64,000 nt of DNA from Alphaproteobacteria bacterium (GTDB lineage Bacteria > Pseudomonadota > Alphaproteobacteria > Rickettsiales > SXRF01), in assembly GCA_025362975.1 (NCBI GenBank), contig JANYES010000018.1, positions 83,309 through 147,308 of the forward strand. The letters run 5' to 3'. Made by a program: the position numbers and the translations under genes. The notes beneath the pieces are model-generated. The model was not told the origin of the DNA. It did not search any database and worked only from the letters and a program-made list of their open reading frames with translations. Shown piece after piece: positions 21,447-29,768 of this stretch (the stretch's first letter is position 1; every line of letters starts with the position of its first letter).

Positions 21447-21464
21447 GTAACACACTTTTGTTAC
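21447..21464 (+). promoter_or_regulatory. Inverted repeat upstream of the EAL-domain gene
   Basis: GTAACA and TGTTAC flank a 6-nt spacer, about 45 bp before the preferred ATG of the EAL gene. It could be an operator or a small RNA stem. The rest of the 230-bp gap after the exporter (21277-21508) shows no gene. Confidence 0.35.
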
Positions 21465-21508
21465 ACTATAATACTGATATTTCTCATAATTCATTTATCT
21501 GCGACCGC

Positions 21509-22576
21509 ATGACGAGTCAGAATTCCAAAACTATCCACCTGCCGTGGCACCAGCGCGAAAGCTTCTGGATGAGCATTTATCCGAAGACGGAAAGCTTTGC
21601 ACCGGACGTGCGCGCGTGTCTCGAAGCGGCGGGTTTCATTCATGACGAAGGCTTGACGCGCCAGATCAACGGCGACTGGACGAGCGTGTGGGCGCAGGTC
21701 TACGGCGGGTTGCAGGCAATCGGCATGCTCAATGAAGTCGATATTGCGCTCGTGCCTGATGCGACCGAACCGGCGCTGCGCGCCGAGGCGGAAGTGCGTA
21801 GCTGCGAGGAGATTGAAGCGCTGGCACAGAGCATGTGGCTGGGCGACGCGCTGATTGAAAACCGCCTGATGTGCTATCTGCAACCGGTGCTTGGCGGTAA
21901 CGACAAGGTGTTCGGCTACGAGTCGTTCGCGCGCGTGAAGGCCAAAGACGGCAGCATCATCGGCGGCAACAAAATCATTGCGGCAAGCAAGGTGCTGGGC
22001 ATTGAATTCATGATCGATCGCTGGCTGCACGTGGAAGCGGTGAAAACCTTCGTCGGCAGCGATTTCAACGGGTTTTTGTTTATCAATTTTTTCCCGGGCT
22101 TCATTCACCGCCCGGCAGTGTATATGGAAGGCTTGTCGGAAACCGTGAAAGGGTACGGGATTGTGGCTAAGCACGTGGTGCTGGATTTCACGAATTCGGA
22201 AACGCCACGCGATATCCGCCATCTCAACAGCGTGTGCGATTACGCGCGTTCGCGCGGGTATTCGATTGCGCTGGACGATATCGCGTCGCTGGCCAATGCG
22301 CGGCGCTTAGTACCGGAAATCAAGCCGGACTTTTTAAAAATCGATATGCAGATCGTGCAGCAGGTGCAGCAGAGCGATAAGCGTGAGCTGGTGCGGGGCC
22401 TGGTGGAAGTAGCGCATCAGGTTGGGTGCTCGGTGATCGCCGAGGGCGTGGAAACGAGCGAGATTCACGAGGAGCTGAAATCGCTCGGCGTCGATTTATT
22501 CCAGGGTTATTTATTCTCCCCTCCGGTGCCGGTGGAAACTGCGCTTGCGCGGAGTGCCGCAACGGGCGCGCAATGA
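21509..22576 (+). CDS. EAL-domain protein with altered catalytic motifs
   Basis: EAL domains hydrolyse cyclic di-GMP. From the ATG at 21509 the protein has about 355 residues. The domain covers roughly the last 240: GYESFARV replaces the EAL signature (Glu kept, ALV changed to SFA), FINFFPGF keeps the metal-binding Asn, VLDFTNSE has Asp where the usual second Glu stands, ALDDIAS has the Asp pair but not GTG, and FLKID and VIAEGVET are kept. It may be a weak phosphodiesterase or a c-di-GMP sensor. The first 110 residues have no named domain, and there is no GGDEF. It overlaps the next gene by ATGA. An upstream in-frame TTG is possible but falls inside an inverted repeat. Confidence 0.82.
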   Translation: MTSQNSKTIHLPWHQRESFWMSIYPKTESFAPDVRACLEAAGFIHDEGLTRQINGDWTSVWAQVYGGLQAIGMLNEVDIALVPDATEPALRAEAEVRSCEEIEALAQSMWLGDALIENRLMCYLQPVLGGNDKVFGYESFARVKAKDGSIIGGNKIIAASKVLGIEFMIDRWLHVEAVKTFVGSDFNGFLFINFFPGFIHRPAVYMEGLSETVKGYGIVAKHVVLDFTNSETPRDIRHLNSVCDYARSRGYSIALDDIASLANARRLVPEIKPDFLKIDMQIVQQVQQSDKRELVRGLVEVAHQVGCSVIAEGVETSEIHEELKSLGVDLFQGYLFSPPVPVETALARSAATGAQ

Positions 22577-23259
22577 AGCTGCATGTGCTTCAGCACGTGG
22601 CGTTCGAGGGCGCTGCGAACATCCTCAAATGGGCGGAGCTTAAGGGCCACAGCGTGACTACCACGCGATTTTTCGAAATGGGCTGGGAAGTGCCGCCGGT
22701 GGCTGAAGTGGACTGCCTGTTCATCATGGGCGGGCCGATGAGCGTGTATGAAGAAAGCGAGCACGCGTTTTTAATTCCTGAGAAGACGTTTATCCGCGCG
22801 GTGATTGATGCGGGAAAACCGGTGCTCGGGATTTGCCTCGGCGCGCAGCTTTGCGCGGATGTTCTGGGCGCGAAAGTCTATCCGATGGGCCAAAAAGAAA
22901 TCGGGTGGTATCCGGTTTCTAAAGTGGCGCCGCACCCGATATTTTTCGATATGAACGAAGGCCAGCATGTGTTCCACTGGCACGGCGATACGTTCGATCT
23001 GCCGATGGGGTCCATCTTGCTCGCCAGTTCAGCGGTGTGCAAACATCAGGCGTTCATGTGGAAAGAGCAGGTGATGGGGTTGCAGTTCCACATGGAGATG
23101 ACGCCCGACGATATCCAGCTATTGATCGAGAATTGCTTCGAGGATTTGAAAATGCCGGGGCCGCACGTGCAGAAGGACGGCGAGATACAGAAGCATTCGC
23201 AGCATGCGGATATTCTGGCCGGGCTGCTCGATAGCGTGCTTACGCGGTTTGTGAGTTAG
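22573..23259 (+). CDS. Class I glutamine amidotransferase (GMP synthase-like)
   Basis: A 228-residue stand-alone GATase1 domain. It begins KLHVLQHVAFEGAANI, a start typical of the GMP synthase-related amidotransferase family. The nucleophile Cys lies in VLGICLGAQLCA (about residue 80) with the oxyanion segment FIMGGPMSVYEE. The His of the triad is in LQFHMEMTPDD. The partner synthetase is not evident, so the acceptor is unknown; some members act on gamma-glutamyl compounds. The start is fixed by ATGA overlap with the EAL gene. Its 3' end overlaps the convergent acyltransferase by 20 bp. Confidence 0.88.
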   Translation: MKLHVLQHVAFEGAANILKWAELKGHSVTTTRFFEMGWEVPPVAEVDCLFIMGGPMSVYEESEHAFLIPEKTFIRAVIDAGKPVLGICLGAQLCADVLGAKVYPMGQKEIGWYPVSKVAPHPIFFDMNEGQHVFHWHGDTFDLPMGSILLASSAVCKHQAFMWKEQVMGLQFHMEMTPDDIQLLIENCFEDLKMPGPHVQKDGEIQKHSQHADILAGLLDSVLTRFVS

Positions 23260-24331
23260 CGGGCACGTCGAACGCCATCAGGGGAGCGGCGAGTTTCAGC
23301 AGGGCGTTGACCAGCGCATTGCGGTGGTGGAAATACATCCAGTTGTTTTCGAGTTGGCTGCCGAGGCGTAGTTTCGTCTCGTAGCCCGCCTGTCCGCTTT
23401 GGTAGGTGGTGTAGGCTTTATCCAAACAATATTGCAGGTTGGCGATCCAGCTTATGAAGTAGAGATTGTGCTCCTGGCCTTCAAGCTCACGCATGCAGAA
23501 GAATTTGTCTAGCAGGCGGGAGTGGCCTTCGAGCATGACGTTGCAGGCGATGAGCTTTCCGTTGAGGATATACAGCGAGCAGATGCCGTTGCGCGATTGC
23601 GCGACATTGCGGAAATAATCGCGGGTGAGTTCTTCGAATTGTAAATCGCTGCGGGATTTGGTTTCTAAATACATGGAGTAAATGTCATCCAGATACGGCT
23701 CGATGTCGCGCGTGTGGGTGATTTCGATGCCAGGATTTTTTTTGATCTTGCGGCGGATGTCCTTACGGGCGTTGGCGCTTAAGGTGGCGATGTAGTCGTC
23801 GATGGTTTTAAAGGTGACGGGCGAAACCGCCGTGGGCATGCCGGCAACGCAGGTGAAGCCGTGCGCGGCGAGGATTTCGTGAGCGATTGTCTTGTTGGCG
23901 TCGCTTACGTCTTTAAAGGCGAGCAGGCCGGTGCGGTGGGCGCGGGCGTCGCGTTTGAAAAAGGCGAGAAGGCCAGCGAACCATGCGCGTTTCTGGTCGG
24001 GCGTGGCGTCGGGGTGGAAGGCGATGAGGCAGGTTTCGGTGGCGAAGGAGCCGATGCAGGCGAGGTTGAGTTTAGCGCGTAAAACGGTGAGGATTTTTTT
24101 TATCGTGCCGTCGGCGGTGGTGGCGAGATCGTATTTCGTGTAAAAGGCGGGAAAGGCGGCAAGCAACGTGTCGCCTTCGGTGAGGGTGTAATAGCAGAAG
24201 GTGAAGCCGGGGACGACTGCGCGCTCCACGGCGAGGCAATAATCGTAATCCTCAAGACAATGGGGGAAGCAGCTATTCCATTCTTCGCGCGCGATAGCGG
24301 CGATGGTTTCGACGCGTCGGGCTTCAGCCAT
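23240..24331 (-). CDS. GNAT/FemAB-like acyltransferase
   Basis: A protein of about 363 residues from the ATG at 24331. It resembles the GNAT-type family sometimes called peptidoglycan biosynthesis/FemAB-like or BioF2-like: LSANARKDIRRKIKKNPGI mid-protein, then EELTRDYFRNVAQ, a central strand pair LYILNGKLIACNVMLEG, DKFFCMRELEGQEHNLYF and the C-terminal YQSGQAGYETKLRLGSQLENNW, where the GQ-YE-K pattern is family-typical. It probably transfers an acyl or aminoacyl group to an amine. It is the last gene of a seven-gene minus-strand cluster and overlaps the upstream hydrolase by 8 bp. Confidence 0.75.
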   Translation of the reverse strand: MAEARRVETIAAIAREEWNSCFPHCLEDYDYCLAVERAVVPGFTFCYYTLTEGDTLLAAFPAFYTKYDLATTADGTIKKILTVLRAKLNLACIGSFATETCLIAFHPDATPDQKRAWFAGLLAFFKRDARAHRTGLLAFKDVSDANKTIAHEILAAHGFTCVAGMPTAVSPVTFKTIDDYIATLSANARKDIRRKIKKNPGIEITHTRDIEPYLDDIYSMYLETKSRSDLQFEELTRDYFRNVAQSRNGICSLYILNGKLIACNVMLEGHSRLLDKFFCMRELEGQEHNLYFISWIANLQYCLDKAYTTYQSGQAGYETKLRLGSQLENNWMYFHHRNALVNALLKLAAPLMAFDVPANSQTA

Positions 24332-25124
24332 GTTGTTTTTCGAAGAAATCGGCGGTGAGGCTAGCCACTTTCTTGTGCTCGCGGTCGACATGGATCATGT
24401 GGTAGCTGTCTTCGAACCAGTGAAGTTCGTGCGGGGCGCCGATATGCTTGTCGATATAGAGGGCGTTTTTCGGATGGCTGAGATCATCTTCGCGCGCGTG
24501 CATGATGACGGCGGGGGTTGTCATCGACGGCAGGGCGGTTTTGAACCAGCGGGAAAGGGCGAGCATTTGTTGCAATGCGCGGACGGGGAATTCGTCCAGC
24601 ACGCCTTCGGTGGAAAGTTGCTGCATGGCCTTGCGCAGGCGATCATCCTTGATGCCGATACTTTCGGTTTCACCGAAAGAATAATTGCGGAAAATAGGTA
24701 TTTCGGCGAGTGAGAGAGGGGCGAAAGAGAGGATTTTATAGTGCAGGGGCACGTTCCACCCGTTGTAGCGGAAGCAGGGGGAATACAAGGCGTTTGCGGT
24801 GAAGAGGCTGGGTTGTTTTAGCGAAGCGGCCATGCCTAGCTTGCCGCCGACGCAAATACCGGCGGAGTACATGCTATCGACTTTGCCCCGTAAATCATTG
24901 CCTGCGGACAGCACGCTGTCCAGCCAATCCTGCCATTTGGTTTTGATGAGTGTCGCTTCGTCGACGCCATGTCCGGCGAGCAGTGGAGCGTAGACAGTGT
25001 AGCCGCGTTTGACGAGGCCCTTGGCGACCCAGCGCATTTCAGCCGGAACGCCGGTGAGGCCGTGGATGAGCAGGATGCCTTTGCCGTTAGTGCCTTCGTG
25101 GAAGAAACTTAAATCGTCAGCCAT
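24324..25124 (-). CDS. Alpha/beta hydrolase with a cysteine at the nucleophile elbow
   Basis: A 266-residue hydrolase of the monoacylglycerol lipase/carboxylesterase type. The oxyanion strand is ILLIHGLTGVPAEMRW (about 17-32), followed by YTVYAPLLAGHG. The nucleophile elbow reads AGICVGGKLG, so the usual Ser of G-x-S-x-G is Cys; PHA synthases and PHB depolymerases also use Cys. The acid is probably in MHAREDDLSHP and the His in SYHMIHVDRE. The first residues DLSFFHEGTNGKG are family-like. It overlaps the desaturase by 8 bp, consistent with a shared lipid pathway. The substrate is unknown. Confidence 0.83.
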   Translation of the reverse strand: MADDLSFFHEGTNGKGILLIHGLTGVPAEMRWVAKGLVKRGYTVYAPLLAGHGVDEATLIKTKWQDWLDSVLSAGNDLRGKVDSMYSAGICVGGKLGMAASLKQPSLFTANALYSPCFRYNGWNVPLHYKILSFAPLSLAEIPIFRNYSFGETESIGIKDDRLRKAMQQLSTEGVLDEFPVRALQQMLALSRWFKTALPSMTTPAVIMHAREDDLSHPKNALYIDKHIGAPHELHWFEDSYHMIHVDREHKKVASLTADFFEKQHG

Positions 25125-25974
25125 TGGCTTTGCTGAGGAAACCCAGCGCGTGGCAGGTGTCGATTACGTGCACGCCTTCGGCCTTTTGCTGGTCGCGGAT
25201 GGATTCGTGGAAGGTTTTCATTTTCTTCCAGTGCATGCGCGGGCGGAAATGATGTTCGGCGTGGTAACCGTTGTTGAACCAGAGCAGGTTGTAAACGAAG
25301 TTATAGGTGCTGACGCCCCATGCGATGGGTTTGTTGGGGTTGCCGTTATAATGCTCGTAATAGCCGTTGAGGGAGGACAGGCAGTTGCCGAGGAAGTTAA
25401 AGATCACCATGATGAACAGGGCTTTGATGTTGATGAAGGTCATGATAAGCAGCATGAGAGCTAAGCAGGCCAGTTCGATGATGCCGAAATGCGCGTTGGC
25501 GGGGGATTGCTTGTGCAGGGCTTTGTAGAGCGCTTTGATGTCGTCGCGGAAAAAGCTTTTGAAGGTGTAGGACCAGACGTCCTCGGGCTTGCCGTCGTGC
25601 CCGTGGCGGTAGATGGAGAGCCAGTCGATAGTTTCGCCTTTGTCGTTGGGCAGGTCGGAGTTGCCGGAATGGTGGCGATTGTGAACCCATGTGTAGAAGG
25701 CTTGGGAGAAGCCGACCGCGAGGGATTCAACGAGGCTGAAGGCGCGGTTTAAATAGTCGTTGTTGAAATACGGATTATGCAGGAAATTGTGCGACACGCC
25801 GTTGATGTTCCATGAGATGGATACAGCATAAAGGCACAGCAGCGGCAGCGATACCAGTACCGGTAGCACCGGCAGGTTGATGAACAGCCACCACACGAAA
25901 ATGAGATGCGCGACGCCTGCGAGGACGGGCACGATATCCCACGTGGAATGGGCGAAGAGTTTCTGGGCGGTCAT
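25117..25974 (-). CDS. Membrane fatty acid desaturase
   Basis: A 285-residue di-iron integral membrane desaturase or hydroxylase. Hydrophobic segments at about 15-60 and 160-200 frame the three histidine boxes: HNFLHN (about 62-67), HNRHHSGN (about 98-105) and the C-terminal HAEHHFRPRMHW. It acts on acyl chains in the inner membrane. It overlaps the arginase-fold gene by 4 bp and the alpha/beta hydrolase by 8 bp, so it is part of a co-translated group. Regiospecificity cannot be inferred. Confidence 0.92.
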   Translation of the reverse strand: MTAQKLFAHSTWDIVPVLAGVAHLIFVWWLFINLPVLPVLVSLPLLCLYAVSISWNINGVSHNFLHNPYFNNDYLNRAFSLVESLAVGFSQAFYTWVHNRHHSGNSDLPNDKGETIDWLSIYRHGHDGKPEDVWSYTFKSFFRDDIKALYKALHKQSPANAHFGIIELACLALMLLIMTFINIKALFIMVIFNFLGNCLSSLNGYYEHYNGNPNKPIAWGVSTYNFVYNLLWFNNGYHAEHHFRPRMHWKKMKTFHESIRDQQKAEGVHVIDTCHALGFLSKANG

Positions 25975-26885
25975 GCGGCCTCCTTGATGCAGTTTAGGAT
26001 GGCGAGGTTGGTTTTCTGGTTGATGTCGGATGCGAGCGCCAGTTTACGGCCCAGGCGCGGCTGGTCAATCATCGATTCTAATTTTTTGAGGGCGACTTGG
26101 TGTTTTAAACCGGAATAGAGTTTGGGGCTGTAGTCGCCGTTGACGTCGATGCCGATGACGTTGTGGCGACTCATGAGGAAGCGCAGGAGGTGCAGCAAAT
26201 AGGGCAGGTGCATTTTTCCCTGATCCCAGTTAGTGATGGCGTCGGCGTGGCTGAGGACGTCCTTGTCGATGGTGATGTAGATGTTGCGGGTCTTGACCAG
26301 CGTTCGCAGTTGCTGGCAGAAGGCGTCCTCGCCGAGTTTGCCCATATCGAAGCGCTTGAAGCGGTGGGAGGGGGATTGCCACGGCAGCATGTGGATGCGG
26401 CCGAGCTTGAGGGCGGCGAGGTTGGCGCCTTTGAACTGCGGGCGCACTAAATCGCGGCTGCACACGCCGATGGTGATGACGCGTTCGACCTGCTGGATGT
26501 AAAGCGCGCGGTTGACCCATGAGCCGCAATGCATGCCGCCGGAGAACTTCACCCAGTCGGGGTGGTTGTCGAAATGGATGACGGTGAGCGGCGAGGGGTC
26601 GGATTCGGCGACGAGGTCGATCAGCAGCGCCGTCACGTGGTGGAAATCGCCGGAGCCCATGAAGGTGACGACGGGGGCATGGGTGTTGTCGACTGTGGTG
26701 TCGCGGGCGAGGTAGGTTTGTAAGTGCTGGCGCAGGAGTTTCAGGTTCTTGTCCTTACCCCAGAGGCGCACGAGCGCACCTTCGCGGCGGGCGTCGATCT
26801 GCGTGGCTTTCAGGTCGTTGCAGACGGCCATGAATTCCGGTTGCGACTTAAACGCTTCATCGAGGTGGAGGACATTCAGCAACAT
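25971..26885 (-). CDS. Arginase/agmatinase/formiminoglutamase-fold protein
   Basis: A 304-residue member of the ureohydrolase superfamily. Metal-binding motifs are recognisable: GSGDFHHV (about 76-83), IHFDNHPDW (about 98-106) replacing the usual D-A-H-x-D, ITIDKDVL for S-x-D-x-D and GIDVNGDYS near the C-terminus. Enough ligands remain for a binuclear metal site, though the DNHPDW variant differs from classical arginases. It may hydrolyse an amidino or amide group. It sits between DUF4337 and desaturase genes and may act on the polar part of the cluster's product. Confidence 0.82.
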   Translation of the reverse strand: MLLNVLHLDEAFKSQPEFMAVCNDLKATQIDARREGALVRLWGKDKNLKLLRQHLQTYLARDTTVDNTHAPVVTFMGSGDFHHVTALLIDLVAESDPSPLTVIHFDNHPDWVKFSGGMHCGSWVNRALYIQQVERVITIGVCSRDLVRPQFKGANLAALKLGRIHMLPWQSPSHRFKRFDMGKLGEDAFCQQLRTLVKTRNIYITIDKDVLSHADAITNWDQGKMHLPYLLHLLRFLMSRHNVIGIDVNGDYSPKLYSGLKHQVALKKLESMIDQPRLGRKLALASDINQKTNLAILNCIKEAA

Positions 26886-26891
26886 GGTTTT

Positions 26892-27410
26892 TTATCCGAA
26901 GAACGCCTGCGCGCTGAAGATGCAACCGAGCGTCGCCAGGATGAAAGTGAGGATCAGGAAATGCTTGCGGCGCGTAATGGCCGATATGGCGGTGATGGCG
27001 ATGGAAACCTGAAACGCGGTGATGGCGCGGGCGAGGACTTCATGCTGGTGCATGAAATAGCGCGAGGCGGTTTCTTCCTGAGTGGCTTCGGTTTTGATTT
27101 CTTCCTGTTCTTTTTTATAGCGGTCTAGCTTGTCCTGAAGGGCGGGGGTTGCGGTGCCTTCTAAGCGCGATTCAATGATGGCGGCTTTGATGCCTTTGGC
27201 CTGGTAATAGCCCCAATGGTCGGAGGCGTGCATCTGTTCGAGCATGGCTTCGTTGGCGTAGTGCGCGGCGTACAAGCCGGTGATGGCGCCGCCGACCGCG
27301 AGGAAGGCGGAGATCAGCGCGCAATACAGCAGCCAACGTTCGCCGCTGTGTTCGGCGTGATGGTGGATTTCTTCCATCTGGGTTTCAGTGGAGACTTCGA
27401 TTTCTTCCAT
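26892..27410 (-). CDS. DUF4337 family membrane protein
   Basis: A 172-residue protein with an acidic His-rich N-terminus, one transmembrane helix at about 28-50 (LLYCALISAFLAVGGAITGL), a soluble coiled-coil region (YKKEQEEIKTEATQEE) and two more hydrophobic segments at the C-terminus (about 127-170). The YYQAKGIK segment is a hallmark of DUF4337. Function is unknown. It is 6 bp upstream of the arginase-fold gene; on its other side a 128-bp gap with repeat R2 separates it from the aminotransferase. Confidence 0.82.
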   Translation of the reverse strand: MEEIEVSTETQMEEIHHHAEHSGERWLLYCALISAFLAVGGAITGLYAAHYANEAMLEQMHASDHWGYYQAKGIKAAIIESRLEGTATPALQDKLDRYKKEQEEIKTEATQEETASRYFMHQHEVLARAITAFQVSIAITAISAITRRKHFLILTFILATLGCIFSAQAFFG

Positions 27411-27421
27411 AACGATTCCTT

Positions 27422-27529
27422 GTCATTCTGGCGTAGGCGGGGATCTAATCCTAGGCGCGTCTGCGCCGGAAAGAATTATTTTCCTCGCATCCGCGAGTAG
27501 TATTGGATCCACGCCTTCGCGGGGATGAC
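27422..27529. repeat. Dispersed palindromic intergenic repeat, copy R2
   Basis: Starts GTCATTCTGGCGTAGGCGGGG and ends ACGCCTTCGCGGGGATGAC, with the inner GGCGCGTCTGCGCC block and a small CTCGCATCCGCGAG stem. It fills the gap inside the seven-gene cluster between the DUF4337 and aminotransferase genes. Confidence 0.85.
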
Positions 27530-27538
27530 GGTATTAAA

Positions 27539-28981
27539 TTACTGCTTGCAGCGGCGGATAAGCTGGTCGATGAGGTTGAGGCCCATGTCGATTTCTTCGT
27601 AGGAAATCATCAGGCTCGGGGCGAAGGTAATCACGTTTTTGTAATAGCCGCCGACGTCGAGCACGAGGCCGTATTTCTTGCCTTTGTAGTCGAGATCGCC
27701 CTTCATGGCTTCGTCGCACATGCGGTCCAAGAGGGCCTTGTCCGGGGTGAAGCCGTCTTCGCCGCAGATTTCAGCGCGAAGTGCTAAGCCGAGGCCGTCG
27801 ACATCGCCGATGACTTTGTGGCGTTTTTGCAGGTCTTGCAGGCCTTCGAGGAAGTATTTGCCTTTGGCCATGACCATTTCTTCGAAGTTGCCTTCGTTGA
27901 AAATGCGCATGGTTTCCAGCCCCGCAGCGGTGCCGATGGGGTTGGAGGCGAAGGTGGAGTGGGTGCTGCCCGGCGGGAAGATGGTCGGGTTGATCATATC
28001 TTCTTTAGCCCAGACGCCCGAGAGCGGGTTCATGCCGTTGGTCAGCGCCTTGCCGAAGACGAGAACGTCGGGTTTCACGTTGAAATGTTCGATGGAGAAC
28101 AGCTTGCCGGTGCGGTAGAAGCCCATCTGGATTTCGTCGACGACCATGAGGACGCCGTATTTATCGAGAACTTTTTTGAGTTCCGAGAAATAGTTCATCG
28201 GCGGGATGACGTAGCCGCCGGTGCCTTGGAGGGGTTCGATGTAAAAGGCGGCGTATTCGCATTTGCCGGCTTTGGGATCCCAGACGCCGTAGTATTCGGT
28301 TTCGAACAGGCGGGCGAATTTTTTAACGCATTCATGGCCGTATTCTTCTTTGGTCATACCTTTGGGGCCGCGGAAGAGGTATGGGAATTCGATGAACTGC
28401 GCGCGGTCGCCGAAATGGCCGTAACGGCGGCGATAGCGATAGGATGAGGTGATGGAGGATGCGCCGAGGGTGCGGCCGTGATAGCCGCCTTCGAAGGCGA
28501 ACATCAGCGATTTGCCGTTAGAATAGTTGCGCACGAGTTTGAGCGAATCTTCAACGGCCTGCGCGCCGCCGACGTTGAAATGAATGCGGCCTTTGGTGCC
28601 GAATTTCTTTTCCATGTGCTGGGCCATCATCACCGCGAGTTCGATTTTTTCGCGGTGCAAGTATTGCGAAGCGACCTGCGGAAGCTTGTCCATCTGCTTT
28701 TTGATGGCGTCGTTGATGCGCTGGTTGGCGTAGCCGAGGTTGACGGCGGAGTACCACATCTGGAGATCAAGGTAAGGCACTTCGTCCTTGTCGAACATGA
28801 AGGATCCTTCGCAGCGCTCGAAAATTTTCGGTTGTTCGAGATAATGCACGGTGTCGCCGAAGGAACAGTATTTCTTTTCGAGTTCGAGCAACTCGGTTTC
28901 GTCGGCACTCATGACCGGTATGTGGGAGGCGACCGGGGTTTCTTTTTCGATGGTAAGCACGGGCATGGTATTATTACGCAT
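27539..28981 (-). CDS. Class III PLP aminotransferase
   Basis: A 480-residue aminotransferase of the ornithine/acetylornithine/GABA transaminase fold. Landmarks: YLDLQMWYSAVNLGYAN, HFNVGGAQAVEDSLKLVRNY, the PLP ring-stacking segment FEGGYHGRTLGA, the Asp in VVDEIQMGFYRTG and the PLP lysine in VFGKALTNGMNPLSG. STHSTFASNPIG provides the phosphate contact across the dimer. The ATG at 28981 has a GAGGAAC ribosome site and overlaps the HAD gene by 8 bp. The amino acceptor is unknown. Its neighbours suggest it supplies an amine group to a lipid-like product. Confidence 0.92.
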   Translation of the reverse strand: MRNNTMPVLTIEKETPVASHIPVMSADETELLELEKKYCSFGDTVHYLEQPKIFERCEGSFMFDKDEVPYLDLQMWYSAVNLGYANQRINDAIKKQMDKLPQVASQYLHREKIELAVMMAQHMEKKFGTKGRIHFNVGGAQAVEDSLKLVRNYSNGKSLMFAFEGGYHGRTLGASSITSSYRYRRRYGHFGDRAQFIEFPYLFRGPKGMTKEEYGHECVKKFARLFETEYYGVWDPKAGKCEYAAFYIEPLQGTGGYVIPPMNYFSELKKVLDKYGVLMVVDEIQMGFYRTGKLFSIEHFNVKPDVLVFGKALTNGMNPLSGVWAKEDMINPTIFPPGSTHSTFASNPIGTAAGLETMRIFNEGNFEEMVMAKGKYFLEGLQDLQKRHKVIGDVDGLGLALRAEICGEDGFTPDKALLDRMCDEAMKGDLDYKGKKYGLVLDVGGYYKNVITFAPSLMISYEEIDMGLNLIDQLIRRCKQ

Positions 28982-29678
28982 AATGTTGTTCCTCGGTGAA
29001 TGTTGGGCCTTCCAGATCGAGCTGGGTAAGCTGCTTTTCGAGCATGGTCGAAGCCTGGGCGAAAGTGGTGAAAGACTGGTGCGGCAGATCCTGTTGCTGG
29101 CAGTAGGTCAGCAAGGAATCTTTGGCGAGAACGTAATCAGCTTCTTCGGCGCTGACGCAGAAATCGGAACGGCCGTCGCCGATGTAGAATATTTTGCTGG
29201 CGTTCGCCGCTTCGCGCACGGTGCGTGAGATGGCGCATTTGCAGGTCGATTGCTGCGAGCTGCAACCGGCGGAAGCGAAGGGAGAGGTGAGCTGCCAGCG
29301 GTCGTCTTGCGTGTGGGCAAGGTGGCTGGCGATGACGGTGAGGTGCGACAGGCCTTCGCGTTTTAAGATGTGGCGGATGACGTAGTCGAGGCCGTCGGAC
29401 AGGATGATCAGCGGCACGTCGTTATGGACGCAGAACTGGGCAAAGGAACGGAAATGCGCGTCGATGGTGATGCTGTCGGCGAGGTCGTCGACCTGCGCGG
29501 GAGTGGCGCGGATGAGGTCGACCTGTTGTTGCATGCAGGCGCGCGAGCCGATATGGCCGTTTTTCCATTCGTCTTCGATGTCGAGCCATGCCGGGAGGGC
29601 ATATTTTTCGAGTAATTTGTCGGTGGCGTCTTCAGTGGTGATGGTGCGGTCAAAGTCACACAAAACAGCCCAGCTCAT
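28974..29678 (-). CDS. HAD-superfamily phosphatase (MtnX/PSP-like)
   Basis: A protein of about 234 residues of HAD subfamily IB. Motif I is VLCDFDRTIT (nucleophile and acid/base Asp), motif II is LIILSDGLDYVI, and motif IV is YIGDGRSDFCVS. The C1-type cap contains KYALPAWLDIEDEW and a Cys-rich GCSSQQSTCKC, similar to the cap of MtnX-type phosphatases, which act on a methionine-salvage intermediate. Here no salvage genes are nearby, so a phosphoserine- or phosphoamino-alcohol-like substrate is equally plausible. The ATG at 29678 has AAGGTGAGGA upstream; a GTG four codons earlier overlaps that site. It heads the seven-gene cluster. Confidence 0.85.
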   Translation of the reverse strand: MSWAVLCDFDRTITTEDATDKLLEKYALPAWLDIEDEWKNGHIGSRACMQQQVDLIRATPAQVDDLADSITIDAHFRSFAQFCVHNDVPLIILSDGLDYVIRHILKREGLSHLTVIASHLAHTQDDRWQLTSPFASAGCSSQQSTCKCAISRTVREAANASKIFYIGDGRSDFCVSAEEADYVLAKDSLLTYCQQQDLPHQSFTTFAQASTMLEKQLTQLDLEGPTFTEEQHYA

Positions 29679-29768
29679 TGATTTCCTCACCTTATTGATT
29701 TAGTTGCATCGTTTCTACAGGTTGAAACTGATGCCAATATGATGGCGGGGCAAAAACAGGAGGGTATT

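Noticed and set aside
21458..21508. TTG start for the EAL-domain gene
   Set aside because: It falls inside an inverted repeat and lacks a ribosome site; the ATG at 21509 is preferred, though not certain.
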